A DNA stretch of 23,692 nt, from assembly GCA_036897625.1 (NCBI GenBank), contig JAYMTA010000846.1:1-23692 (forward strand), given 5' to 3'. The position numbers were made by a program, and so were the translations under genes. Origin of the DNA: Pelargonium cotyledonis (taxonomy: Eukaryota; Streptophyta; Magnoliopsida; Geraniales; Geraniaceae). Of this stretch, positions 1 through 9,232 are shown in pieces. Position 1 is the stretch's first letter. Every line of letters begins with the position of its first letter. The notes under the pieces were generated by a model. That model did no database searches, was not told where the DNA came from, and was given only the letters and a program-made list of their open reading frames with translations.

Positions 1-671
1 AGCATTTTACCCAAATATAATCACACAACTTGAAGAGCCCCCTCATTCTTCTTCTTCTTCCTCCTCCTCTTCCATCTTCGATTCTGCAACTATGAAGCTA
101 TATTGAAACCCTAGCACAGAAAAAATGGAATCCGGCACCAATGAATCGAAGGGAAGCTCGGCCCAGTGTCTTTTCCATCGGCAAGCCTGAATTTGAGTTC
201 AATCAAATCTCCATTTTTCATTGATGAACCTTTCATCTCGCCCTCATAATCCTCCTCAGATTCTCGTAAAACCCTTAAATAAAGTATACTCCAATTCAAT
301 TAGAGATTCAAGATTTCGTGTCTATTTCATGAACCCTTGCAATTCCTTGCAGTTTCTCTCGGAAAAACTTCGGAAATCAACGTTACAAAAAAAATTATCA
401 AAACCTGAATGAATTCGAGAGAGAGTTACAAATGAATCCAACTTCTCCGACACACGGTTCAAAGAAACGAAAATTGCAACCAGATTTTGATCGAAAAACC
501 TTAAGATTTTACCGAAAAAGGAATTTTGGAAATTGCCCAGATCGAAAAGGTTGTTGAATAATCGGAAATTGGAAATTTGATTGGGATTGGATAAACCGAA
601 GACTGTTCGTAGAAAGAAGAAAAAGTACCAAATGAAAATCAAGTTGTATGATTATATTTGGGTACAATGCT
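1..671. repeat. Inverted repeat pair enclosing genic-looking filler
   Basis: The reverse complement of positions 1-33 matches 639-671 with two mismatches, so a 605-bp interior (34-638) is flanked by inverted arms. The left arm is cut by the window edge, so its full length is unknown. The interior differs from the arms: it has a CT-rich stretch (about 41-75), a run resembling a plant 5' UTR and an ATG at 125 that opens only about 20 codons. This layout suits a non-autonomous TIR DNA transposon that captured host sequence, as Pack-type elements do. No transposase is visible. The family is not identified, and the right arm is shared with the next element. Confidence 0.5.
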
Positions 672-937
672 ACATGACCCCTTGGACTTACTCGTATTTT
701 GGATTTAGCTCTCAATTAGAATTTTAGGGGTTTTTTCCCACATCATCCATTCGTCGACGTGGCATCATGACGTGGCAACGTGGGCTGACGTGGCAGTCAC
801 AAACCGGCTACAGCGGGGCAGTTGGACTTTTTTACAAAAAATAGTAAGATAAAGGTTGGAAACTACGCAAAATCCTAATTGAGAGCTAAATCCAAAATAC
901 GGGTAAATCCAAGGGATTCTGTAGTATTTTACCCAAA
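657..937. mobile_element. Foldback/TIR element, about 280 bp, non-autonomous
   Basis: Two 69-bp arms, 657-725 and 869-937, are inverted copies with about eight mismatches. Outer ends read TTTGGGTA on the left and TACCCAAA-like on the right. The 143-bp centre codes for nothing and carries four ACGTGG cores (about 756-794). This is the architecture of a MITE or foldback element. No clear target-site duplication is seen beside the arms, so the superfamily is open; Mutator-like is one guess from the long arms. Confidence 0.55.
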
Positions 938-940
938 ACG

Positions 941-3900
941 AGAAAAAAAAAACTCTCAACCAGGCAAGAGAAAATGAGATGAAGATGCATAAATTCTGAC
1001 GAATATAATTCAAATTGAAAGAATAAGTGCACCATTGTTCTCAAGCTTTAAAGGGCTGATCCCACGACAAACACCTTTATACTGACATTTAATTAAACTT
1101 TTGCACATTTATTTGTGCACGTTTCTGCACCAACTTGTACATCTACTCATCCATCTTCATCCACTCTCAAGATACTGCCCTATACTTCTTTATCTTCGGA
1201 CTCTCAAAAAGGCATGGTGCAATACTATTTTGCTCATAAGTGAGAAGGTTCTCCATAATTTTGAATCTCGATATAGATTATCATCCTCAGTTCACCATGA
1301 TATTTATTTCATGGATTGGATGGGAAAGTAAATTGAAAACTGCAGCTGATCATTTCTCCTCTAAACATGATTAAGTACTTTCAACGTTTTGGGGATTTTC
1401 AATTCACTAGAAGAAAAGTTGCCATCATTTCATCTCAAAGTTCATGTTTGAAAATGACAAATCATCCTTATACCACCCGTTTACTTTCTAATTCGTCATT
1501 GTCTCACTTGTTTCCTCTTCATGGTGTTTTCAAGCTTGGATTGCATTCCCTTTTCTTAGGGAGTTTGTATTTTCGCTTGTTGTGGTCTTCAAGCCTCTTA
1601 TAATTGTCCTCTTTTCATAAATTTAATCCGTTGAGTACTATATTAATGATAAATAAAAAATCGTCAAAAACATTGTGATACCTAGTTAAAATGCTGGAAT
1701 CCAGCAAGTTACTATGTTTTCACAAATTTACAGGAATGAATATAAGTGAAAGAACTCCAAATCACTTGAACAAGTCTTTTTTCATTTCTAGGAATTTAAG
1801 TGAGTGAAAATGAACAATAGGATAACTAAATTAAATTTGGAGTAATTGTTTTGAAAAGAAGCTGATCCCAGTATATCTCTTTTCCACTTGAAACAAATGG
1901 TCGTACTCTTAATAGCTGACTGAGATGATTTAAAAATTCAATTTTGGATTAGTTAACATTATTTAGCATTGTGATTATCACCCAAAGTGAATGAGTTCAA
2001 GTACCATTTTTACATTTATCCATTTGTCGTTGGTACAGTAGTTCCAGTTCAGAGGTGCTTAATTGTAGCAATACTTTATTTGTCGCAGTCCCTGATCTGG
2101 TAGTCGTGAAATCTTATACTCTCATCTTAATCATATATATATATATCATGCTGTAACTTATGTCCATTTGGGGATGAGAGTCAATCTGCAGCTATCAATA
2201 ACATGGAGTTTGTTACTCCTTATTTTGTTTCTTGTACCATACAAACAAATACTACCATCCAATTATATCTCTCCTACTCCTAATTTACTACTTGATGGCT
2301 ATTACAATGAATATGGATGATCAATCATCTAAATATCTCTTACGATAGTACTGTAACGCTAAAGAATTCCATTAATTAACACGTCTATGTTTTTCGCTAA
2401 TAGTGTGTTATTCTTATGCATCCCCTCCACTTTGTCCTCTATTACCTAAGACTTGAAACTCTTTGATCTATCCTTAGATAAATTTACAAGCTTCTCCTCC
2501 AACAAGTGGACAAAAAACTCATCTTAATGTGCAATCTTTAAGCTGGGTCAAGCATATCAAGCCCTTTTAATAATATGAATCCAAAACAAAATCTAATTAG
2601 TATTCACTATATCTATTCATAATGTTATAGGGTTCTCCTAGACTACAAATCAGTCTTTCTACAGCATAATTTTCAAACAAATGAATTTGTGTACACAAAT
2701 CTATCTAATATTTGTGAACAATTTAGCAAGAAAGATTTTAGCACAATTATGTATGGAAAATCTTGCGAGTTTGTGATAAAACAAGTTCCTTAGAGAGTGT
2801 TTGACTGCAAAGTGCTCACACGAACTAAGTGCAAGACAAATTACAACGCAAATTTGGCAGATTATCTCCTTGCTTGCAAAGTTTGCCAAAGGTTTTCATT
2901 AGATGCCAGCAAGACAAGTCATCTAATCTAATCGACATATTTTACTCCTGCTGGACAATGAGTTTGGGAGCAAATGGTCTTTGTCACTAACTCTTCAGTC
3001 TACCAGAAAAATGCATTGTGTTTTCAGCTCACGCATTTGCGAGCAGCTTGCTACAGGTTTGCAAGGTGTTGTTATCAGAAGTGAGGAGTTTGCGAGAAAT
3101 TGCATGTTTGTACCTCTGTCCTTGCCAGCAATGGTTATGTCTCTCTCGTTGCAAGCTTGCATAGTGATTTTGTGTCTTTTTGCATCATTTTCTCTTTCGT
3201 TGGTTTCTGCAGGGAGTTCAGATCGATGTAAGTTCCATTGAATGTCCTGTCACTGAACTTGGTTCAAGTTTCAATCTGCTCCATTAATTAATTAATTTTA
3301 TGTCACTTTAATTAGTCCTCACAACAAATTCACGTCCCAAGTTTTCCTACCCATACATTCTTTGTATCATTCAAATTTGATGAAATGAAATAGCCCAAAC
3401 AAAAGGTTAAATATAAATGGGATTGAACTCAAAGATATTCCTCAAACTTCATGCATGAATTGTTCATTGGGTATTCAAGTGGACAAGATGAGACAATTTC
3501 CATAGTCATAAATCAGAGCATTCATGATGAAATTTTCATCCATCACAACAGTACTCGATCGTATAGATAATGACTCAAAAAAGGACCACAATTTTTAACT
3601 CCAATGCTAAAAAAAAAAAAGCACTCAGGATTCTTCCTCATCTTTTTTATCAGGAGCAACTGGAGATCTATGCTTCTGCTATGGCATAGTACTCTGGCTG
3701 TTGGTACCCTTTACTCAAGTACTATCAATGACTAGAGTGGTTTAGATATTGAATTTGGTATTCCCATAGGCATCATTAATTTGAATCTAGCTCCTCTCTT
3801 CAAAGTATCACAAGCAGCTGTATCACTAACAGCATAGCATTGTGCACATAATTATTATCCTCCATAGTTCACTAAATCAGGAACTTGTGATGCATGTTGA

Positions 3901-5043
3901 TCAGTTGTATGCTTCTGCTGTTGACAAATTTGCATTTTAAAGTTTAATATATATCATCACAATAATAGTTTGCATCTAGATTTCATGCATACACCATCTT
4001 TAAACTGTTGCCCAATTCATTGACATATATACTGACAAAAGTCAGCCAGAAAAAAACCCAATTAGGATTTTGGGTTGGAATTTGAAAATTACAATAGCAT
4101 GAACATTGTTGAAGATTCAAAGGTAAGATCTCTAATTTCTCCTGAAATTGAAGTTCAGTCTAGTTACAGGGTCATTTTAAGGGTGCTTGAGTCTTATTTA
4201 TTGCCCAAGTTCTCATAGCAGGCAGTGAATCAAACAAATGGTCCAAGAAAAAAAAATAAGAACAATTCGATCTTCAAGCAAGTAATAAGATCATAGCCTG
4301 GTTGAATTTGAATGTTGAAAAACAAAACACAACTAAATTTTGATGAATCCAATACCTATCATATTAGTTCTCTTGACTTGGGCCCCAAGTCTTCTGTTAA
4401 GTTAGGGTCAGGCTTCCAGGACCAGAAGTATAACAAGACTTCTCAATTTGTAATACCAGGCCAGGCAATGTGGGATAGGTAAAGTAGGTTTAATTAGCTT
4501 TGCTTTGGGGAAGCAGTTTGGATCTCTCAAATTTCGTATCAGCTTCTATTATATCATTTCAGAACATCATTCCTCGTGCTGCTTTCTCCTCAATATTTCT
4601 TATATTTGTTGTTGTTTGGTGTTCGTCTCTCTTATTTGTATGTTGCTTGAGAATGTGAATGGAAAGTGAAATCGAAACTTGCCCCTTACATGTAAATATA
4701 TGGATTCTGTAGTTTAGTTTTAGACTAGAACTCCTTACACTCTGAACAATATAATTTTGAATTGATATAAATTTATATTATTGTTTTGGTCCCAACATTT
4801 GCAGCTCCCTAAATTTTCTTTGAAAAAGGGAATTGATACATGGGACTATATATGAGAGAGCTCATATGTCTTACTTGAGTTCGAGTCATTCGTTTTCTTA
4901 TTTGCCTTCACCTCATCTATACTCAAAGTTCAGCCGCCCGCTGCCTTGATCTTGCCTAAATCTAGCAAGCCAACACAAACCCAATACTCGTTAACTTAAA
5001 CAAAATTTTGAAAAGTTATAAAAATGAACAACAATTTCCAGCC
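941..5043. other. Intergenic, no recognisable gene
   Basis: About 4.1 kb of AT-rich DNA. Open frames here are short, lack domain-like composition and do not join across plausible splice sites. Minor features are an (AT)n run near 2135-2147, a poly-A run near 3609-3620, and a near-palindrome around 4378-4392 with arms CTTGGG/CCCAAG that contains a TGGGCC core. Decayed transposon sequence is likely, but I cannot name a family. Confidence 0.5.
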
Positions 5044-5187
5044 ATGTCTCAATCTATTCTTGATCTGCCTGTTACCAAGTGGGGGCACCTTGAAGATACT
5101 CAGGGGTGGATTAAATTAGACGATATCATCTTCTTGGTCTATAAATGCCACAACAAGAAAATTAGGCTAGATTATGCTATTCCATGA
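5044..5187 (+). other. Short coding-like ORF, 47 aa, unrecognised
   Basis: An ATG at 5044 opens 47 codons to TGA at 5185. The peptide has a mixed, protein-like composition (for example VTKWGHLEDTQGWIKLDD) unlike the low-complexity frames nearby. It has no signal peptide or membrane segment, and I do not recognise a family. It may be a small protein, an exon relic of a decayed gene or transposon, or chance. No convincing splice partner was found on either side. Confidence 0.2.
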
Positions 5188-5676
5188 AGTCGCACAATGT
5201 AAGACAATGTGAAATTACTCGTTCTTCAAATATCCAAAAAGTCTTGGGTAAAAATTTAGCAGCTTACCACTTTCAAAAATTCACCTACAATTAAAAAAAT
5301 TATCATTCCGAACTCAATATGTTAGGGATGCGAGAAATAAAAGAATAAGTAGAAGACCTCATTCTTTATTGCCAAGTAAGAAAAATATATTAAATTGTCT
5401 ATATTTTTTTTATTAAGATCCACTAATCTTGAAGTTTCCAAATATTATCAAGCTAAAAGAACTAGGTTAAACAAGACATGTTCCTTCTTTTATGGAATAC
5501 AACCATGGCTTAAAATTTATGTAACTATCTTATGCCCTTTGATTAATGAAGCTCTACTTCACATTAAGAAATATCTATACATGTTTTCTTATCCCCCTGT
5601 ATTCAAGTAAACTAACCAAGGTTACATGTGTCATTTGGAGTGGACAGTAGCTCATACAATCCAACCACAGGCCTGC
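5188..5676. other. Intergenic, no recognisable gene
   Basis: AT-rich sequence. A 71-codon frame at 5395-5610 begins in a poly-T run and has no recognisable domain. The stretch passes into the presumed upstream region of the bHLH gene. Confidence 0.4.
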
Positions 5677-5682
5677 CACGTG
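5677..5682 (+). promoter_or_regulatory. G-box (CACGTG), distal, upstream of bHLH gene
   Basis: A perfect palindromic CACGTG within GCCACGTGTA, about 500 bp upstream of the bHLH start. G-boxes are bound by plant bHLH and bZIP factors. Occupancy is inference. Confidence 0.4.
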
Positions 5683-6118
5683 TATTTCCCTCATCAACAC
5701 ATAAAATTTGTGTACCAATTTAACCAAATTCCATAATAGCCCTCATCACCTGACAAAATACAGAGCACATAAAAATGGGTATTCCCGTAAATTAATTTCG
5801 AATGCGTCCACATCACCGTCAGCTTTACCCTGAACCTGAGACAAAACCTGCCTTCTCCGTACCACACTCAAAAACTACCATTTCAATCTCGCCCGTCCAT
5901 TCTCCTAATCCAACGGTCACCACAAAACAAATATTTTTTATAACCTGAAGCGCCGCAGCTGGAGGAGGTATAAAACAAAGAGTCATGACAGAGAATAAAG
6001 AAGTAACCGTACGTAGAGGCGGTGCCTCCAGTCCCCCAGCACCAGCACACCACCTGACCTCTCCCTGTACGGACCCAATCGCCCTCAATTTCTGTGTCAC
6101 CTTCCACTCTTCTCCCTC

Positions 6119-6124
6119 CACGTG
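6119..6124 (+). promoter_or_regulatory. G-box (CACGTG), proximal to the bHLH TATA box
   Basis: A perfect CACGTG lies 21 bp before the TATA box at 6146 and 72 bp before the bHLH ATG. This is a standard proximal promoter position. It could serve light-, ABA- or bHLH-dependent control, or self-regulation; the sequence does not say which. Confidence 0.5.
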
Positions 6125-6145
6125 TCCTCTCCCCCCATCTCTGGG

Positions 6146-6154
6146 TATATATAT
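6146..6154 (+). promoter_or_regulatory. TATA box of the bHLH gene
   Basis: TATATATAT ends 42 bp before the ATG at 6197. A start site about 30 bp downstream would fall near 6178, giving a leader of roughly 20 nt. This argues against translation starting at 6122, which lies upstream of the TATA box. Confidence 0.6.
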
Positions 6155-6196
6155 GTGGCGCTTCTTTCTCATCATTTTGCTTCTCCACTGCCGAAA

Positions 6197-7111
6197 ATGG
6201 AGAGAGACACCAACTTCAGTTTCTCTGCTGGACAAACCTTCACTTCCGGCCATTTTTCCGACGACGATATGTGTTCCAGCATCAGTCTCCAGTCGCTCTT
6301 GGCCATGGGCGTGTTTCCATTCACGCCTCTACCTGTTGCTGAAATTGGTTTCTCCTCTGAACCGTCGTCACTCGTCGATGGCTTCCCGACGTTCAATCTC
6401 CACGGAGGGGAACACCCGTTCGTCTTCCACAACGAACCGTCTGAGAGCAACCAGTCCACTCACCTCTTGAACTTCATCTCTAGGGCCTCGGAAGAGTCCT
6501 CGATTTTCAATCACTTGCCAGACCTTCGCTCGCTCGAGCACTCGTCCGAGTCGCCTTCTTCCAAGCGCATCCGGTTTGACTCGGCTCCCCACTCGAAAAA
6601 CCTAGACTCCACGGTCCATTCTTCCAAGCCGGACATTCCTGTTCCCGCTCGTTCGGCGGTGACGACGCAGAGCATGATGGCTCGGCAGCGCCGACAGAGG
6701 ATCAGCGACAAGTTGCGGTGCCTGCAAAGGCTGATGCCATGGAACAAGAAGATGGACAATGCGACGATGCTGGAGGAGATCTACAAGTACGTCAAGTACC
6801 TCCAGGCGCAAGTCATTGCTCTCCAGTCCATGCCCTGCGAGACGAGCTTCTTCGTCAATCCTCCGAGCATCTACGGCGGAACAGTCGGTTCCAGCAGCGG
6901 CGGCGCGTTGCGGAGGTTGGAGAGGCTGAACAGGCAGCAGCTGCTGGAGGTCCTGGTGAACTCGCCGATGGCGCAGTCAGTGTTGTATGCGAATGGGTGT
7001 TGCGTGTTCTCGGTGGAGCAGTTGGGGCTGGCAAAGATCGCTCATGCGGAGCAGAGGGCGGCTCGGCAGCAGCTGGAGATGTTCACTACTTTCAACTACA
7101 AGCTGCCTTGA
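6197..7111 (+). CDS. bHLH transcription factor, bHLH52/53/117-like, single exon
   Basis: Predicted nuclear transcription factor of 304 aa. The bHLH domain spans about residues 158-209: basic region QSMMARQRRQRIS, helix 1 KLRCLQRLMPW, a short loop, and helix 2 ATMLEEIYKYVKYLQAQ. The N-terminal half is Ser/Pro/His-rich and carries a small basic patch, SKRIRF. The C-terminus has a second conserved-looking block (RRLERLNRQQLLEVLV, then a Cys-Cys pair). The frame stays open back to 6122, but ATG 6197 is preferred because a TATA box lies at 6146-6154. The canonical E-box residues H5-E9-R13 read Q-A-R, as in the atypical plant group VIII bHLHs, so binding to CANNTG is uncertain. The CDS has no intron and is clearly more GC-rich than its surroundings. 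The subgroup is assigned from memory of the Arabidopsis proteins; the family call is firm. Confidence 0.9.
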   Translation: MERDTNFSFSAGQTFTSGHFSDDDMCSSISLQSLLAMGVFPFTPLPVAEIGFSSEPSSLVDGFPTFNLHGGEHPFVFHNEPSESNQSTHLLNFISRASEESSIFNHLPDLRSLEHSSESPSSKRIRFDSAPHSKNLDSTVHSSKPDIPVPARSAVTTQSMMARQRRQRISDKLRCLQRLMPWNKKMDNATMLEEIYKYVKYLQAQVIALQSMPCETSFFVNPPSIYGGTVGSSSGGALRRLERLNRQQLLEVLVNSPMAQSVLYANGCCVFSVEQLGLAKIAHAEQRAARQQLEMFTTFNYKLP

Positions 7112-8125
7112 TGGATAGGGACGGCGCGTGAGATTCAGTTTTTGTTTCACTGTTTTCCTGTTGGCTGTGTAAAAATGTTTTAAAGGCAATTTTGTTGTTT
7201 TCATGACATGAATTTAGTGCACGAGACGATGAGTTTAGTGTTGTTGAACTGTAAAAAATCTGAATGAAAATGAAAAGAAATTTCAGTTTTAGTTCCAAAG
7301 TACAGTCATGAAATTGTTTGTGGGATTAGTAGCATATTCTGTGCATCTGATTGTCTTTCTTTGTTTGCATTATCATAGCCCTGAAGTTGCTCTGCTTTGA
7401 GACTGACTGATGCTCTGTTCTCACATGTAAATTGTACAACATGATACAAATTACTAATTTGAGTCTGAGGGCCTGTGGCTGTGGCCAACTAAGAAATGGA
7501 TTTCAGATTGATGGGGGTTGATGGCAGTTTCAAGTCCATGTTCTTCATCCAGAAGCCCATTTCTCTAGGCGTCAACTTGATGGGCTGTTCAAGTAGTTTG
7601 GGGCATCCTCGGACTATAGGCCACAGCCCCTAGCTATGAATATGCACTCAGAGTTGATCTCCACGTACAGACCAACATGATCAAAATCCCTTTCTAGGCT
7701 TTTGGCGGCTCAGGCAGGCAACTTTTTGGAAAAACATTTATAATTTTTTGTTCACTTATATAGTCATTTTCACAAGTTTTTTTTTTGTTTTCAATTGTAT
7801 AGTATTTTACTATTCAAACATAGGAACAAATGAGATTCTCAATGTGTGTAGAAGAATTATTCTCTACTAAATGAATTGTCTGATACAAAAGCATATGACA
7901 TAACTAATGTATGGGTTAGTTAATTCGCAGACCATCTAACAAAAATCATTTTATCCTTATTTTTGGTTCCATCGCCTTAACCAAGAACACCCGGCAACTG
8001 CCACCACAAAACTCATTGTCCTCATCCTGAATTCCTTTTGCCATTAAGTAAAAATTTGTTATTTCCAAATCTCTAACTATCTAAAAAATGAAAAATAAAA
8101 TAAAAATAGATTACGCATTAAGTAA
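7112..8125. other. Intergenic between bHLH gene and DUF1218 relic
   Basis: The first 200 bp or so are probably the bHLH 3' UTR: T-rich, with AATGAAAATGAAAAG near 7262. The rest is AT-rich and without a recognisable gene. An ATG at 8088 opens 17 codons that run alongside the first DUF1218 exon in the wrong frame. Confidence 0.4.
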
Positions 8126-8768
8126 ATTGTCTGTGTCTTGATTGTTGCCCTTGATGTTGCTGCTGGGATTTTTGCCTTTCAAGCCCAAGTTCAACAAAAC
8201 AAGGTATACACATACATTATACATACATATGTTTACTGCCTTAAATCTTTTGCGCCATTGTCCATTGGAGAAACAAGTACGTACGTTATTCCAGGTGAAT
8301 CAGTTGCGGCTGTGGATATTTGAGTGTAGAGAGCCAAGCCATGCTGCTTTCAAGCTAGGCTTCATTGCTGCACTTCTGTTGAGTATGGCCCATCTCTTAT
8401 CTAACTTGCTTGCTGCTTCTATCTGCATCTGTTCTCATCAACAAGACCTCCAAAAAGCATCCCCCAGCAGACACCTCTCTGTGGCTTGCCTTGTTCTCTC
8501 TTGGTAATTTATTTGTATCAGCAATATCATCTGGAATTCACATGTATTTTTAATTTTTTAATATATTCTCTGATAAAATAACATTAATGCTGTACGATGA
8601 TGATCAGGATCACATTAGCAGTGGGGTTGGGCATGCTGGTCACAGGGACATTGACGAACAACAAGTCAAGAGCTTCATGCGGATTCACACACCATCACTT
8701 CCTTTCCATTCTTCTCTATTACATATTACGTCTCTGTCAATGCTACGCTTACTCTACAAGGAAACTAA
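8126..8768 (+). pseudogene. Broken DUF1218 membrane protein gene (DESIGUAL/VCC-like)
   Basis: Three exon remnants with intact GT-AG borders, 8126-8203, 8295-8503 and from 8608, join in phase. They give a DUF1218-type four-helix membrane protein: an N-terminal helix (ALDVAAGIFAFQAQVQQNK), the hallmark LWIFECREPSHAAFKLG, a helix through AHLLSNLLAAS, then GTLTNNKSRASCG and HHHFLSI. Family members act in leaf symmetry, vein patterning and cell-wall lignin. Two lesions are seen. First, there is no in-frame ATG: TAA at 8123 directly precedes the first codon and the 8088 ATG is in another frame. Second, the segment family members carry after HHHFLSI (a Gly-Gly-Ile-Leu-Cys-Phe block) is missing, and the expected end (FSITYYVSVNA, then stop at 8766) resumes one base out of frame at 8712. 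That fits a 29-nt deletion. Expression of an altered protein cannot be excluded. Confidence 0.75.
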
Positions 8769-9116
8769 TATTATTAATTACTTTTGTACTGTATATTAGT
8801 ATTAGACCTCTTATTAGTTATTAACAATTCTTTTTTTTTTTTTTTTTTTTTTTGTGGATGATTTATATGAAATTGTTGGTGTGAGCTGTGCCTGTGAACA
8901 TTATTTAAAATGAGGATGATTCTTTGACTTCTCTTTTTCTTTAAAAGCAATACATATTAATAAAAAATGAATTAAAATTATTTTAGTATAGGGGACTCGG
9001 GTCTAGGGGCACTGCATACGGCGTCGTACTGGTCAACACAACAATTCCATCTTCCTCTTCCTCAGCCTCCGGTAACCAGAAAATGTGGAGCTCGATCAGA
9101 CACCGACAAGACAACG
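8769..9116. other. Intergenic and PPR upstream region
   Basis: AT-rich to about 8990, then a more mixed segment that is probably the PPR promoter and 5' leader. The leader contains an upstream ATG at 9083, described separately. No clear TATA box is seen. Confidence 0.35.
8831..8853. repeat. Poly-T run, 23 nt
   Basis: An uninterrupted T homopolymer just downstream of the DUF1218 relic. It may be a retroposed poly-A tail on the minus strand or simple-sequence expansion. No retroelement body is recognised beside it. Confidence 0.5.
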
Positions 9117-9232
9117 ATGAAGCCTCACTCTGTTTCCAAGATACACCTAAAGAGCCCAATCGTCGCTCTGTTACAAATCTGCAAAACGACCTCGCGGATT
9201 CTAGAAATCCACGCTCAACTCATCACCACTAA
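9083..9232 (+). other. Upstream ORF overlapping the PPR start
   Basis: The ATG at 9083, in context AAAATGTGG, opens 49 codons to TAA at 9230. It starts 34 nt before the PPR ATG and overlaps its first 39 codons in another frame. If it lies in the transcript it could reduce PPR translation. It is more likely regulatory or incidental than a real protein. Confidence 0.3.

Noticed and set aside
2981..3241. 86-codon frame with a hydrophobic stretch
   Set aside because: It has no recognisable domain and no supporting splice partners or promoter; composition alone is not enough.
6122..6196. N-terminal extension of the bHLH protein by 25 codons
   Set aside because: It begins with GTG upstream of the TATA box at 6146-6154, so it would not be in the transcript.
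5825..6253. 142-codon minus-strand frame upstream of and overlapping the bHLH gene
   Set aside because: It has no domain and low-complexity stretches, and it lies antisense to the promoter and 5' end of a well-supported gene.
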